Shown here one piece after another: positions 51,446 through 59,715 of a stretch of 64,000 nucleotides of DNA (position 1 is its first letter; each line of letters begins with the position of its first letter). The position numbers and the translations under genes are program-made. The DNA is taken from assembly GCA_035506135.1 (NCBI GenBank), contig DATJPY010000087.1, positions 62,001 through 126,000 on the forward strand, in the 5' to 3' direction. The notes below the pieces were generated by a model. It searched no databases and was not told the DNA's origin. It saw nothing but the letters and a program-made list of their open reading frames with translations. This stretch comes from DATJPY01 sp035506135. GTDB taxonomy: Bacteria > Myxococcota_A > UBA9160 > PR03.

Positions 51446-52329
51446 ATGTGGTAGCGCGCCCCGCGGCCGGGCCGCCGGCCGATCGACGACGAGGAGGGCA
51501 CGCCGACCACCGGGATCGCGCGCTGCGGGCCGGGCAGCGTCGCAAAGTGGGTGCGGTGGGTGTGCCCGTGGAGCACCAGCTCGGCGCCGGTCCGAGCGAG
51601 GAGCGCGCGGAGCTCCGCTCCGTCCTCGAGCTGGCGCCGCCGCGACTGGCCCGCCGCCACGGGCGGGTGGTGCATCAGGACGGCGCGGAAGATCCCTGCG
51701 CGGCCGAGCTCCCCGAGCGCGGCCTCGAGCCGCTCGCGCTGCGCCGCACCGAGACGGCCGGTCGCGAGCAGAGGACCCGTCGGCCGCGCGGAGGACACGC
51801 CGACCACGGCGACGCATCCGAGTCGCCGAACGTACGGGAAGCCCTCGCCGTCGCCGTCCGCCGCGGCCGGGCTTGCTGCGACGGTCGTCCGGGTCGTCGC
51901 GAAGCCGGTCGACGTCATGTACGCCCCCCACGGCGACCAGCGCTCGGAGCCTCCGTCGCCCGCGTAGGCGTCGTGGTTGCCCGGAACGACCGAGACGCTC
52001 GAGGGCGGGCCGATGCGATGGATCCAGCTGGTCGCCTCGGCGATCTCCGACGCGAGCCCGAGGTGCGTGAGGTCGCCGGTGACGCCCACGTGGTCGGTGC
52101 CGGTCGCATGGAGGTCCTCGATCAGCGCCTCGAGCACGCGCGGCAGGTGCTCCTTGCGGCGCCTCCTCCACCAGGAGAGCCAGCCGAGCGCGCGCTTGTT
52201 CGCGATCTCGAGAGGGCTGTGGATGCGAACGGCCGTCGCGTGGAGATCCGAGAGATGGGCGAGCGTGAACGGCCGCGCGTCGGCGCCGTCGGCGTTCGCG
52301 GAGGGGACGTCCGAGGAGCGGTCGGGCAT
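51325..52329 (-). CDS. Calcineurin-like metallophosphoesterase
   Basis: The protein has 334 residues and the di-metal phosphoesterase motifs in order: SDLHAT (D28, H30), VTGDLTHLG, VPGNHDAY, LMHHPP and HGHTHR. These bind two metals and hydrolyse phosphate mono- or diesters. The group includes lipid-head-group and nucleotide phosphatases. The start gives MPDRSSDV, about 20 residues before the fold. A TATCGT hexamer lies nine bases upstream on this strand, so the leader may be absent. It is divergent from the lipocalin-like gene and overlaps the convergent NTP transferase gene. The substrate is unknown. Confidence 0.87.
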   Translation of the reverse strand: MPDRSSDVPSANADGADARPFTLAHLSDLHATAVRIHSPLEIANKRALGWLSWWRRRRKEHLPRVLEALIEDLHATGTDHVGVTGDLTHLGLASEIAEATSWIHRIGPPSSVSVVPGNHDAYAGDGGSERWSPWGAYMTSTGFATTRTTVAASPAAADGDGEGFPYVRRLGCVAVVGVSSARPTGPLLATGRLGAAQRERLEAALGELGRAGIFRAVLMHHPPVAAGQSRRRQLEDGAELRALLARTGAELVLHGHTHRTHFATLPGPQRAIPVVGVPSSSSIGRRPGRGARYHIYRIVPTGGAAGPPDFALSFSARSFDPARGSFVATEEGSL

Positions 52330-52409
52330 GGCGGCGTTACGATACGGTTCGGTCGGCAAGCAATCACCTTGCCCCGAGGGGCACGCAGGGCGCGAGCTTC
52401 GCGCCGCGG

Positions 52410-52454
52410 GAGCCGCGATCCGTTGAGCCTCGATCCGTCGAGCCTCGATCCGTC
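52410..52454 (+). repeat. Three tandem 15-base repeats
   Basis: Three units in line are GAGCCGCGATCCGTT, then two exact copies of GAGCCTCGATCCGTC. They lie in the leader between the divergent phosphoesterase and lipocalin-like genes. In the lipocalin-like reading frame they would code for repeats of SLDPS. A regulator site or a recent slippage event are both possible. Confidence 0.6.
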
Positions 52455-52476
52455 GAGGGATGGCACGCATCGTCGG

Positions 52477-53472
52477 TTGGTCGTGCTCGCCATCCTGCTG
52501 GCGGCCTCCGCCGCCTCGCCTGCAGCGGCCGAGGACGCCGGCGGCGACTACTGGGACCTGGTCGCGCGCTTCGACTCGGGCCACCTGCTCTTCGCCATGG
52601 CCGGCGTCGGGAACATGGGCTGGGGCGAGACGAACGCCTCGGCGGTCGGCTTCGTCGTCGACCCGGACGGCAGCGTCCATCGCTTCTCGCGCACGGACCC
52701 CGATGGGAAGCAGCACCTCTCGGACGGCGGCCGCCGCCTCGACATGCGCTCGATCGTGCTCGACCGCAGCGGGCCGGTGTGGCGCTTCGCAGTCGACAAG
52801 CAGGAGATGAAGCTCGAGCTCGCGATCCGGAGCGATGGCGTCACCGTCCGGCCGGCAGAGGCGCTCGCGCCGCAGTGCCCGTTCGACGTGCTCGAGACCT
52901 CCGCGCCTGCGTCGGGGACGCTCTGGCGCCAGGGAATGTCGGCGCCGGTCGCGCTGCACGGACAGATCGCCGTCGTGCACCGCGCGCCGCGCGGTCTCGA
53001 GGCCGACTGCCTGGTGCGCCGCGTCGAGGTCTTCGCGCTTGAGCCCGACCTCGGCCTCTACTTCACCGAAGTCGTCACCGCGGAGGGCAAGCGCCGGCAG
53101 TGGCTGGCGGCGACCGCTGCGGGACACGTCCTGTATCAGGGGCCGCCGCAGACGGGCGAGCTGCGCTGGCGCGAGGGCGGCGGCGGCTATCCGCAGCCGG
53201 CGAGCCTGAAGCTCGCGGCACCGAAGCTCTCGGGCCGGGTCGAGATCGCGCCGCCGGCGATGACGTACGATCCGACCGAGCGCCTCTCCGGCCCCCTGCG
53301 GTGGGCCGTCTCGCTTCGCACCCGGCCGCTGCTCTCGGCCGGCCCCTCGCGCTTCGATCTGACGCTCGCCGACGGGCGGCACGCGGCCGGGACGGGCGTC
53401 GCGCGCGTGACCTACACGAATCCGCTGAAGCCCGGCACCGACGCTGCCCAGCTCGCCGGAGGAGGGGAGTGA
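52477..53472 (+). CDS. Secreted lipocalin-like protein
   Basis: The protein has about 331 residues. A hydrophobic signal segment (LVVLAILLAASAASPAAA) leads into a beta-rich domain with DSGHLLFAMAGVGNMG, HRFSRTDPDGK and many aromatic strands. This recalls large lipocalin-like or Svf1/AttH-type proteins that bind lipids, but the match is weak. The start is not certain: TTG at 52477 and GTG at 52483 are both in frame, and the frame stays open through the upstream 15-base repeats. The diacylglycerol kinase-like gene begins within its last codons, so both are on one transcript. Confidence 0.5.
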   Translation: MVVLAILLAASAASPAAAEDAGGDYWDLVARFDSGHLLFAMAGVGNMGWGETNASAVGFVVDPDGSVHRFSRTDPDGKQHLSDGGRRLDMRSIVLDRSGPVWRFAVDKQEMKLELAIRSDGVTVRPAEALAPQCPFDVLETSAPASGTLWRQGMSAPVALHGQIAVVHRAPRGLEADCLVRRVEVFALEPDLGLYFTEVVTAEGKRRQWLAATAAGHVLYQGPPQTGELRWREGGGGYPQPASLKLAAPKLSGRVEIAPPAMTYDPTERLSGPLRWAVSLRTRPLLSAGPSRFDLTLADGRHAAGTGVARVTYTNPLKPGTDAAQLAGGGE

Positions 53473-53474
53473 GC

Positions 53475-54422
53475 ATGCGCATCGGCGTCCTCAACAACCT
53501 GCGCGCGGGCAAGCGCGACTCGGCCGTCGAGCACGTGCTCGCGTTCCTGCGCGCGCACCCCGACGTGCTGCACATCGAGACCGAGCGCGACGCGGCGCTG
53601 CCCGAGGTGCTCGACGAGTTCGAGCGCGCGGGCGTCGAGGTGCTGGTGCTGAACGGCGGCGACGGCACCATCCAGCACGCGCTGACGCACCTCTTCGAGG
53701 GCGGACGCGCGTGGCGGCCCTACATCGCCCCGATCCGCGGGGGCCGCACCAACATGACCGCCATCGACCTCGGCGTCCGGCGCGGCGCCGTCGCGGGGCT
53801 GGAGGCGCTTACGACCGCGCTGCGCGAGGGCAGGGCGCGCGAGTGCGAGCTCACGCGGTCGGTGCTCCGCGTCGAGTTCCCGGGGAACGTCCGCTGCGCG
53901 ATGTTCGTCGGCTACGGCATGCTGCACCGCGCGGTCGACTTGACCCATCGCGCGTTCCCGGAAGGCCGCGCACAGGGCGTGTTCGGCGCCGGCCTCGTCA
54001 CGGGAGCGCTCCTCGCGCGCGCGGTGCTCGGCGGGGTGCGCGGCGTCCTCTCGCCGGACAAGATGCGGATCGCGTGCGACGGCGCCGACGAGCCGCCGCG
54101 CGAGTACCTGCTGGTGATGGCGACCACGCTCGATCACCTGTTCCTGCGCCTGCGCCCGTTCTGGGGCCGCGAGCACGCCCCCGTGCGCATGACCGCCGTC
54201 GAGTCGCGCGCGCGCGCCATGTGGCGGGCCGCGCCTGGGATCCTGTGGGGCCGCCCCGCAGCGCGCGTGCTTCCCGAGAACGGCTACCGGAGCCGCAACG
54301 TGAGCGAGCTCGTGATCCAGCTCGACGGGGGGCTGGTCCTCGACGGCGAGCTCTTCGATCCGCAGCCCGACCGCGTCGTGCGCGTCACCGCGATCGAGGG
54401 CGTCCGCTTCCTGCGTGGCTGA
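53475..54422 (+). CDS. Diacylglycerol kinase family lipid kinase
   Basis: The protein has 315 residues. The DAGK catalytic signature is VLNGGDGTIQ, and the second site reads IRGGRTNMTA in place of the usual P-x-GT-x-ND. The C-terminal beta sandwich ends in LDGELFDPQPDRVVRVT, which fits the lipid-binding part. Such enzymes phosphorylate diacylglycerol, ceramide, sphingosine or related lipids. The ATG was preferred over GTG at 53469 because GGAGGGGAG stands five bases before it. It follows the lipocalin-like gene and the next gene overlaps its stop by eight bases. Confidence 0.82.
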   Translation: MRIGVLNNLRAGKRDSAVEHVLAFLRAHPDVLHIETERDAALPEVLDEFERAGVEVLVLNGGDGTIQHALTHLFEGGRAWRPYIAPIRGGRTNMTAIDLGVRRGAVAGLEALTTALREGRARECELTRSVLRVEFPGNVRCAMFVGYGMLHRAVDLTHRAFPEGRAQGVFGAGLVTGALLARAVLGGVRGVLSPDKMRIACDGADEPPREYLLVMATTLDHLFLRLRPFWGREHAPVRMTAVESRARAMWRAAPGILWGRPAARVLPENGYRSRNVSELVIQLDGGLVLDGELFDPQPDRVVRVTAIEGVRFLRG

Positions 54423-55386
54423 GAGCGCGGCCGCGTCGCTGGCGGCCTTCCTCGACGCGGAGCTCGCGTCCCCGGTCCCGGCCGGGGTCGCCGCGGTGGC
54501 CGACGCCGTCCGGCGCCGGCACGGCGACGCGGTCGCGGCGATCCTGTTCTACGGCTCCTGCCTGCGCCGCGGCGTCGCCGAGGGCGTGCTCGACTTCTAC
54601 GTCCTGGTCGACCGCTACCGGCCGGTGCATCGCTCGGCCGCGCTCGCGGCGCTGAACCGGTTGCTTCCGCCGAGCGTGTTCTACCTCGAGCACGCGGCCG
54701 GCGGGGAGCTGATGCGCGTCAAGTACGCGGTGATCTCGACGCGAGATTTCCTGCGCGCTGCCGGCCCGCGCTCGCTCGACGGGCGCATCTGGGCCCGGTT
54801 CTGCCAGCCCGCGCGGCTCGTGCACGCGCGAGACGCCGAGGCGCGACGCGCGGCGCTCGAGGCGGTCGGGCGGGCGACCACGACGGCGGTCGACCGCATG
54901 CGCTGCTGGCTCCCGGGCGCGGACCGCGTGCAGCGGTTCGAGCCGGCGGAGCTGTGGCGCAACGGGTTCCGCGAGACCTACCGCGCGGAGCTGCGCGCCG
55001 AGCGCGCCGAGGCCATCGACGCGCTCTACGAGGGCCACGCTGCGCGCTTCGACCAGGTGGCGCGGCTCGCGCTGCGCGCGCTCGAGGCCCCGGGCGGCCT
55101 GCGCGTGCTGCGGGCCGAGCCCTGTCTCGAGGTCGAGTCGGATCCCGCGGAGCGCGCCCGCGCGCGCCGCGCCTGGCGATGGCGCCGCCCGCTCGCGAAG
55201 ACCATCGCGATCGCAGGCCTGCTGAAGACGCCCGCGACCTTCGACGGATGGGCTCCCTACGCGCTCTGGAAGCTCGAGCGGCACACGGGCGTGCACTACG
55301 AGCTTACCGAGCGGCAGCGCCGGCGTCCGATGCTCTGGGGGTTGCCCGTGCTGCTTCGGGCGCTGCGCCAGCGCGTGCTGCGCTGA
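54415..55386 (+). CDS. Tam41-like putative nucleotidyltransferase
   Basis: The protein has 323 residues and is only partly recognisable. The stretch FYGSCLRRG, then LDFYVLVDRY, matches the G-S-x(n)-D-x-D/Y motif of the nucleotidyltransferase fold as in Tam41, the mitochondrial-type CDP-diacylglycerol synthase. A block KYAVISTRDF follows. If correct, it makes CDP-diacylglycerol from CTP and phosphatidate. The GTG start overlaps the lipid kinase stop by eight bases, which supports a lipid role. Its last 83 bases overlap the convergent desaturase gene. The assignment is moderate because of limited similarity. Confidence 0.5.
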   Translation: MAESAAASLAAFLDAELASPVPAGVAAVADAVRRRHGDAVAAILFYGSCLRRGVAEGVLDFYVLVDRYRPVHRSAALAALNRLLPPSVFYLEHAAGGELMRVKYAVISTRDFLRAAGPRSLDGRIWARFCQPARLVHARDAEARRAALEAVGRATTTAVDRMRCWLPGADRVQRFEPAELWRNGFRETYRAELRAERAEAIDALYEGHAARFDQVARLALRALEAPGGLRVLRAEPCLEVESDPAERARARRAWRWRRPLAKTIAIAGLLKTPATFDGWAPYALWKLERHTGVHYELTERQRRRPMLWGLPVLLRALRQRVLR

Positions 55387-56482
55387 CGCGCACCGGCAGC
55401 GGCGCACCGCGCGCGTTCCGCCGCGCCCTCTCCCAAAGATCGCGCAGCGCGCGGACCAGCGTCGGCTCTTCGGTGGCGCGATAGGGCGAGCCGGGCGGAA
55501 GCTCGGCCAGCAGCCGTCGGTGCAGGCGGCCGAGGTTGTGATACGGCACGGCCGGCAGGAGGTGGTGCAGGCCGTGGTAGCGGAGGCCGACGGGGGCGGC
55601 GAGTGCCGTGAGGCCCGGCATGCCGCGCACGTTCACGGTGTCGACGAGCTGGCCGGTCACGTCCATGCGCTCGCCCCGGTTCTCGTAGCGGTGCGCGGCG
55701 AGCGTTCGGAGATGGTTCATCACCAGGATGCCGCAGGCGACCGCGTACCAGCGCGCGAGCCAGGCGGGAGAGATCCTCCCGGTCGCGAGCGCCACGGCGA
55801 ACGACCAGAGGAAGAACGCCGCGCACGCCTCGCCGAAGAGCCAGCGGCGCGCGTTGCGGCCGCGCGGCGCCTGGCGGCGGTAGCGGGGATTGATGACCAG
55901 CGTCGACATCGACTGCACCACCAGGCGGCGCAGCGGCGGAATTGCGTAGGAGATCGGCCCGAGCACCCCGAAGCGGAAAGCGAGGGCTGCGGGGAGGAGC
56001 GGCATGGTCAACGTCGAGAGCGCGATCCGCAGACGCGACCAGTGTGCGATCGGCTCGTACTCCGGGTCGCCGTCGGTGCCGTAGGTGGAGCGCTTGTGGT
56101 GGTCCGCGTGGCTCCCGACGTACATGAGGCTCGGCGCCAACAGCGGGCCGCCGATCAGGAGGTTCCAGGCCGTCTCGAACCCCGGCACCGCGCCGGGCCG
56201 GAGGTGCGCGATCTCGTGGATGAAGAGCACCGCGCGGTAGAGCGCCAGCGTGGCGATCGCGAGCGCCAGGTACCGGGCGGGGCCGATCGGAGCTCCCGAG
56301 AGCGCGAAGGCGGCCCAGCCGATGCCCGCCGCCAGGGAGAGGTCGGTCCAATAGATCCAGGGGCGCGGCGAGAACTCCCGCGCGAAGCGGATGCGCAGCG
56401 CCGCGGAGGAGAGCTCGACCGCGCGGCGAGGTCGCGCGGGAGCGTCCGCAGCCTCGCCTGGTGCGCGAGAAGCGGCCTGCAT
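55304..56482 (-). CDS. Membrane fatty acid desaturase/hydroxylase family protein
   Basis: The protein has 392 residues and several membrane helices. The three histidine boxes are HEIAH (89-93), HADHH (125-129) and HGLHH (303-307), with an additional HLRTLAAHR before the third. These bind two irons that activate O2 for desaturation or hydroxylation of acyl chains or related hydrophobic substrates at the inner membrane. Short N- and C-terminal extensions are low in complexity. A GGGGGGA tract sits before the start. It overlaps the Tam41-like gene at the 3' end and may serve the same lipid set. Confidence 0.85.
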   Translation of the reverse strand: MQAASRAPGEAADAPARPRRAVELSSAALRIRFAREFSPRPWIYWTDLSLAAGIGWAAFALSGAPIGPARYLALAIATLALYRAVLFIHEIAHLRPGAVPGFETAWNLLIGGPLLAPSLMYVGSHADHHKRSTYGTDGDPEYEPIAHWSRLRIALSTLTMPLLPAALAFRFGVLGPISYAIPPLRRLVVQSMSTLVINPRYRRQAPRGRNARRWLFGEACAAFFLWSFAVALATGRISPAWLARWYAVACGILVMNHLRTLAAHRYENRGERMDVTGQLVDTVNVRGMPGLTALAAPVGLRYHGLHHLLPAVPYHNLGRLHRRLLAELPPGSPYRATEEPTLVRALRDLWERARRNARGAPLPVRVSAARAGAAPEAARATPRASDAGAAAR

Positions 56483-56571
56483 CGACGTTCCCCCCTGTGC
56501 GGTCGGTGCGGAGAGCGGGGGTAGGCTAGTGAAGCCTCTGTCACCCGCCAGAGCGACTGGCCCCTAGGGGA

Positions 56572-57129
56572 TCAGCCCAGACGAAGTGCCTTCTTGAGTC
56601 GCCAGCGGAGCGTCCGCCGCTTGCGCTCGTTGCGCTCGATGCGCTTCGGGTCGACCCAGTGGAGCTGCATGATGCGGCGGCGTCCCTCGAAGGGCTTGTG
56701 GCCGTGGAAGGAGCGCTCGCTCCGCCGGAAGGCCAGCATGGTTCCGCGGCACGGCAGGATCTCGTCGGCGTAGTCCTCGAGATCGGTGCCCGAGCGCAGG
56801 ATGCGCAGCCGCGCGGCCTCGTGGGGCCACGTCTCCTCGAAGTAGAAGAGCACCGTGATCACCTTCGTCTTCGAGTCGGTATGGATGGCGCCGTCGCTCG
56901 GCTCGCAGTAGTCGCGCACGGTCGCCATCAGGGGATGGCCGGCGAGATCGACGCCGAACTTGTGTTCGATCGCGAGGCGGAACGGCGTCCCCTGGATCTC
57001 CTTCCAGAAGGACTCGAACGACGGTCCACCCGACAGCCCTTCGACCGGAAAGGTGCCGGCGCCGGGCAGCGCGGGGAAGTCTCGGTTCAGCGCGGCGAGC
57101 GCGCCGCGCGAAATGAACTCGGGCACCAC
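56572..57129 (-). CDS. 2-oxoglutarate/Fe(II) oxygenase family protein
   Basis: The protein has 185 residues from the GTG at 57129. The iron and 2-oxoglutarate ligands are H83 and D85 in AIHTDSK, a distal histidine in SFHGHKPFEG (H142 or H144), and an arginine eight residues later. The frame continues upstream through codons that look like the real N-terminus (DLDALEAAALRCDPYDHL) up to a TAG codon. Within this part no ATG, GTG or TTG occurs. An ATT at 57189 preceded by GGAGG could be the true start, giving 205 residues. Such enzymes hydroxylate proteins, sugars or lipids. Confidence 0.75.
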   Translation of the reverse strand: MVPEFISRGALAALNRDFPALPGAGTFPVEGLSGGPSFESFWKEIQGTPFRLAIEHKFGVDLAGHPLMATVRDYCEPSDGAIHTDSKTKVITVLFYFEETWPHEAARLRILRSGTDLEDYADEILPCRGTMLAFRRSERSFHGHKPFEGRRRIMQLHWVDPKRIERNERKRRTLRWRLKKALRLG

Positions 57130-57347
57130 CAGATGATCGTACGGATCGCAACGAAGGGCAGCGGCCTCGAGCGCGTCGAGGTCGAGAATAGCCGGCTACC
57201 TCCGGCTCCCCTCGGCGCCTGCAGCCTAGCCGCCCGCGCGCACCCGTCCACCCGCGCGACCCGAGGCCGCGCTGGCGAGTGCCGGAGGTGTCACGTAGCC
57301 TGGGACTCCCCCGGATGCCGCCAAAGGCGATCCACCCGACGAGCGCT

Positions 57348-59624
57348 ATGCAAGCAGAAGTGCCGCGCGACGCGGAGCCGTCCGCAGCCCAACCGCCCGC
57401 GCCGAGGCGATGGCGGCTCGGCTCGAAGCTCAGCGGCTACATCCTCCGCGAGCTCGCCTTCCCCACGCTCTTCGCCCTCGGCGGGCTCACCCTGCTCGCG
57501 ATCGCGGCCGACCTGGTCGGCTTCGCGGACCTCGTCGTCAACCGCGGCTGGGGCGCGCGCCAGGTCGCCGAGATCGCGGTCTTCCGCGCCACCCCCATGC
57601 TGGGGCGCGCCATCCCATTCTCGGTTTTGCTCGGCTCGCTGGTGGCGCTCGGGCGGCTCGGCGCCGACCGCGAGCTCCTGGCGCTCGAGGCGAGCGGCGT
57701 CTCGGCGCGGCGCCTCGCCCTGCCGGTCGCGGGCCTCGCGGCGCTCTTCGCCGCCGGCGCGTTCTGGATCACGGGCTTCGCGGCGCCGGCGGCCAATCGG
57801 GCGCTCGACGCGGCGATGGCAGCGTCGGCCAAGCAGAGCTCGGGCACGGTGCTGCGCAGTGGAGTCGTCAACACGTTCGGCCCCTGGCGCATCCAGGCGG
57901 AGGAGGTCTCGAGCAGCGGCGACCGGCTGCGTGGGGTGCTGCTGTGGGTCCCGTCGATGGGTCAGACCGTGTTCGCGCGGAACGCGTCGATCGAGCCCGA
58001 CGCGAGCGGCGGCAAGCGTGTGCTGATCGAGAACGGGGTGGTGCTGCGCCAGGCCGCGGACGGCCCCTCGTACCTGCGCTTCGACCGCATGCAGGAGCTG
58101 ATGAGTCCCGAGTCGGACGAGTCCGCCGAGCCGACCGACTGGCTCTCGGCCGCGCCGCTCTCCCAGCTCGCGGAGGCGGCGCGCGCGGGCGGCGATCAGT
58201 GGCGCGACGCATCGGCCGAGCTGCACCGCCGCATCGCGCTTCCGCTCGCTGCGCTGCTCTTCGGCGCGCTGGCGGTGCCGCTCTTCCTCGCGCGCGGACA
58301 GCCGTCGCGGGCCGGCGGCATGCTGCTCGGGCTGGTCTCCGCCGTGGTCTACTTCGGCCTGCTCCAGCTCTCGAACGGGCTGGCGCGGGCTCCCGGCTTC
58401 CCCGTGGCGCTCGCGGCCTGGCTGCCCGACCTCGTGCTCGCCGCCATCGCGCTCGTGATGCTCGCGCGAACGCGCGCCACGGGCTCCGCGAGGCGCCGCC
58501 GGCTGCGCGCGCGCTGGCTCGCGCCCCGCGCCGCGCGCCAGCGTCCGCTTCGCGCGCGCCGCTTCGTCCTCGACCGCTACGTGGGGTTCCGCTTCGCGGA
58601 GCTCGCCCTGCTCTGCTTCGCGGCGCTGCTCGTCGCCTTCGTCCTGGTCGATGTGATCGACAACCTGCAGTGGTTCACCAAGTACCGCTCGACGCTCGAC
58701 GAGGTGCTGCGCTTCTACGCCGCGCGCCTGCCGCTGCTCGTGTCGCGCGTGGTGCCGATGGCGCTGCTGGTGAGCGCGGCGCTCACCGTGAGCCTGCTCG
58801 GCGTGACCGGTGAGCTGCTCGCCATGCGCGCGTGCGGGGTTCCGACGCTGCGCACCGTGATGCCCATCCTCGCGCTGTGCGGGGTGGTGGCGCTCGGCTA
58901 TCAGGCGGTCGTCGATCGCGTGGTGCCGCACGCCACCGCGCGCGCGCGGCAGATCAAGCGGATCGAGATCAAGAACCAGGCGAGCGAGCAGGTGTCGATC
59001 TGGACCCGCATCGGAGACCGCCTCTACGAGATCGATCGCTTCGATCCGCTGCGCGGCGTGGCGCAGGGCCTCACGCTGTACGAGGTGGGAAGCGACGGGC
59101 TGCCGCACAGCCGCACCGATGCGGTCGAGGCGCGCCACATCGGCGGCGGCGTCTGGCAGCTCCGCGACCCCGAGCGCATCGAGGTGGGTGCCGACGGCCC
59201 GCGCTTCGTCCCCGCCGACTCCTTCGCCGAGCTCGGGCACGACCTGAACGCCCGCGTGGAGGGCGCCGAGTTCTCGATCGACGAGCTGCGCGACGAGATC
59301 CGCGTGGTCGAGCAGCGCGGCTACCGGGCGACGCCGTACCGCGTCGATCTGAACATGAAGCTCGCGGCGCCACTCGCCTGTGTCGTGCTGCCGGCACTGG
59401 CGCTCCTGTTCGCGACCGGGGGGCCGCCCTTCCCGCGGCCCGCGCAGATCCTGGTGCTCTCGGCGGTCGTGGGCGTCGCCCATCTGCTGCTGTCCGCGGT
59501 GGGCGCCTCGCTCGGCTACGGGGGCGCCGTCTCCCCGGTCGTCGCGGCCTGGGGTCCGATCGGCGTGCTGCTGCTCGCGGCGGCCCTCGCCGCAGGCGGC
59601 GCGCGGCTGCGCCGGGGGCGGTAG
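57348..59624 (+). CDS. LptF-LptG fused permease of the lipopolysaccharide exporter
   Basis: One polypeptide of about 758 residues contains two LptF/LptG family permeases. The first (about 27-375) starts SGYILRELAFPTLFALGG and ends with the helices LLFGALAVPLFLARG and LLGLVSAVVYFG. A basic linker (about 376-404) follows. The second (about 405-752) starts VLDRYVGFRFAELALLCF and has VDVIDNLQWF. Each half carries a periplasmic beta domain between helices. Normally lptF and lptG are separate genes of 350-400 residues each. With the ATPase LptB the pair extracts lipopolysaccharide from the inner membrane and passes it to the outer membrane. ATG at 57348 was chosen; earlier starts at 57279 and 57315 exist. 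Confidence 0.85.
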   Translation: MQAEVPRDAEPSAAQPPAPRRWRLGSKLSGYILRELAFPTLFALGGLTLLAIAADLVGFADLVVNRGWGARQVAEIAVFRATPMLGRAIPFSVLLGSLVALGRLGADRELLALEASGVSARRLALPVAGLAALFAAGAFWITGFAAPAANRALDAAMAASAKQSSGTVLRSGVVNTFGPWRIQAEEVSSSGDRLRGVLLWVPSMGQTVFARNASIEPDASGGKRVLIENGVVLRQAADGPSYLRFDRMQELMSPESDESAEPTDWLSAAPLSQLAEAARAGGDQWRDASAELHRRIALPLAALLFGALAVPLFLARGQPSRAGGMLLGLVSAVVYFGLLQLSNGLARAPGFPVALAAWLPDLVLAAIALVMLARTRATGSARRRRLRARWLAPRAARQRPLRARRFVLDRYVGFRFAELALLCFAALLVAFVLVDVIDNLQWFTKYRSTLDEVLRFYAARLPLLVSRVVPMALLVSAALTVSLLGVTGELLAMRACGVPTLRTVMPILALCGVVALGYQAVVDRVVPHATARARQIKRIEIKNQASEQVSIWTRIGDRLYEIDRFDPLRGVAQGLTLYEVGSDGLPHSRTDAVEARHIGGGVWQLRDPERIEVGADGPRFVPADSFAELGHDLNARVEGAEFSIDELRDEIRVVEQRGYRATPYRVDLNMKLAAPLACVVLPALALLFATGGPPFPRPAQILVLSAVVGVAHLLLSAVGASLGYGGAVSPVVAAWGPIGVLLLAAALAAGGARLRRGR

Positions 59625-59715
59625 CTTGCCAGCCGCCCGCCGCGTCGGGATACTGCGCAGGCTGTCCGAGCGCCGCGGGGGGAGAGCGGGGCCGGCGGCA
59701 GGGGGACCGCGCTTC

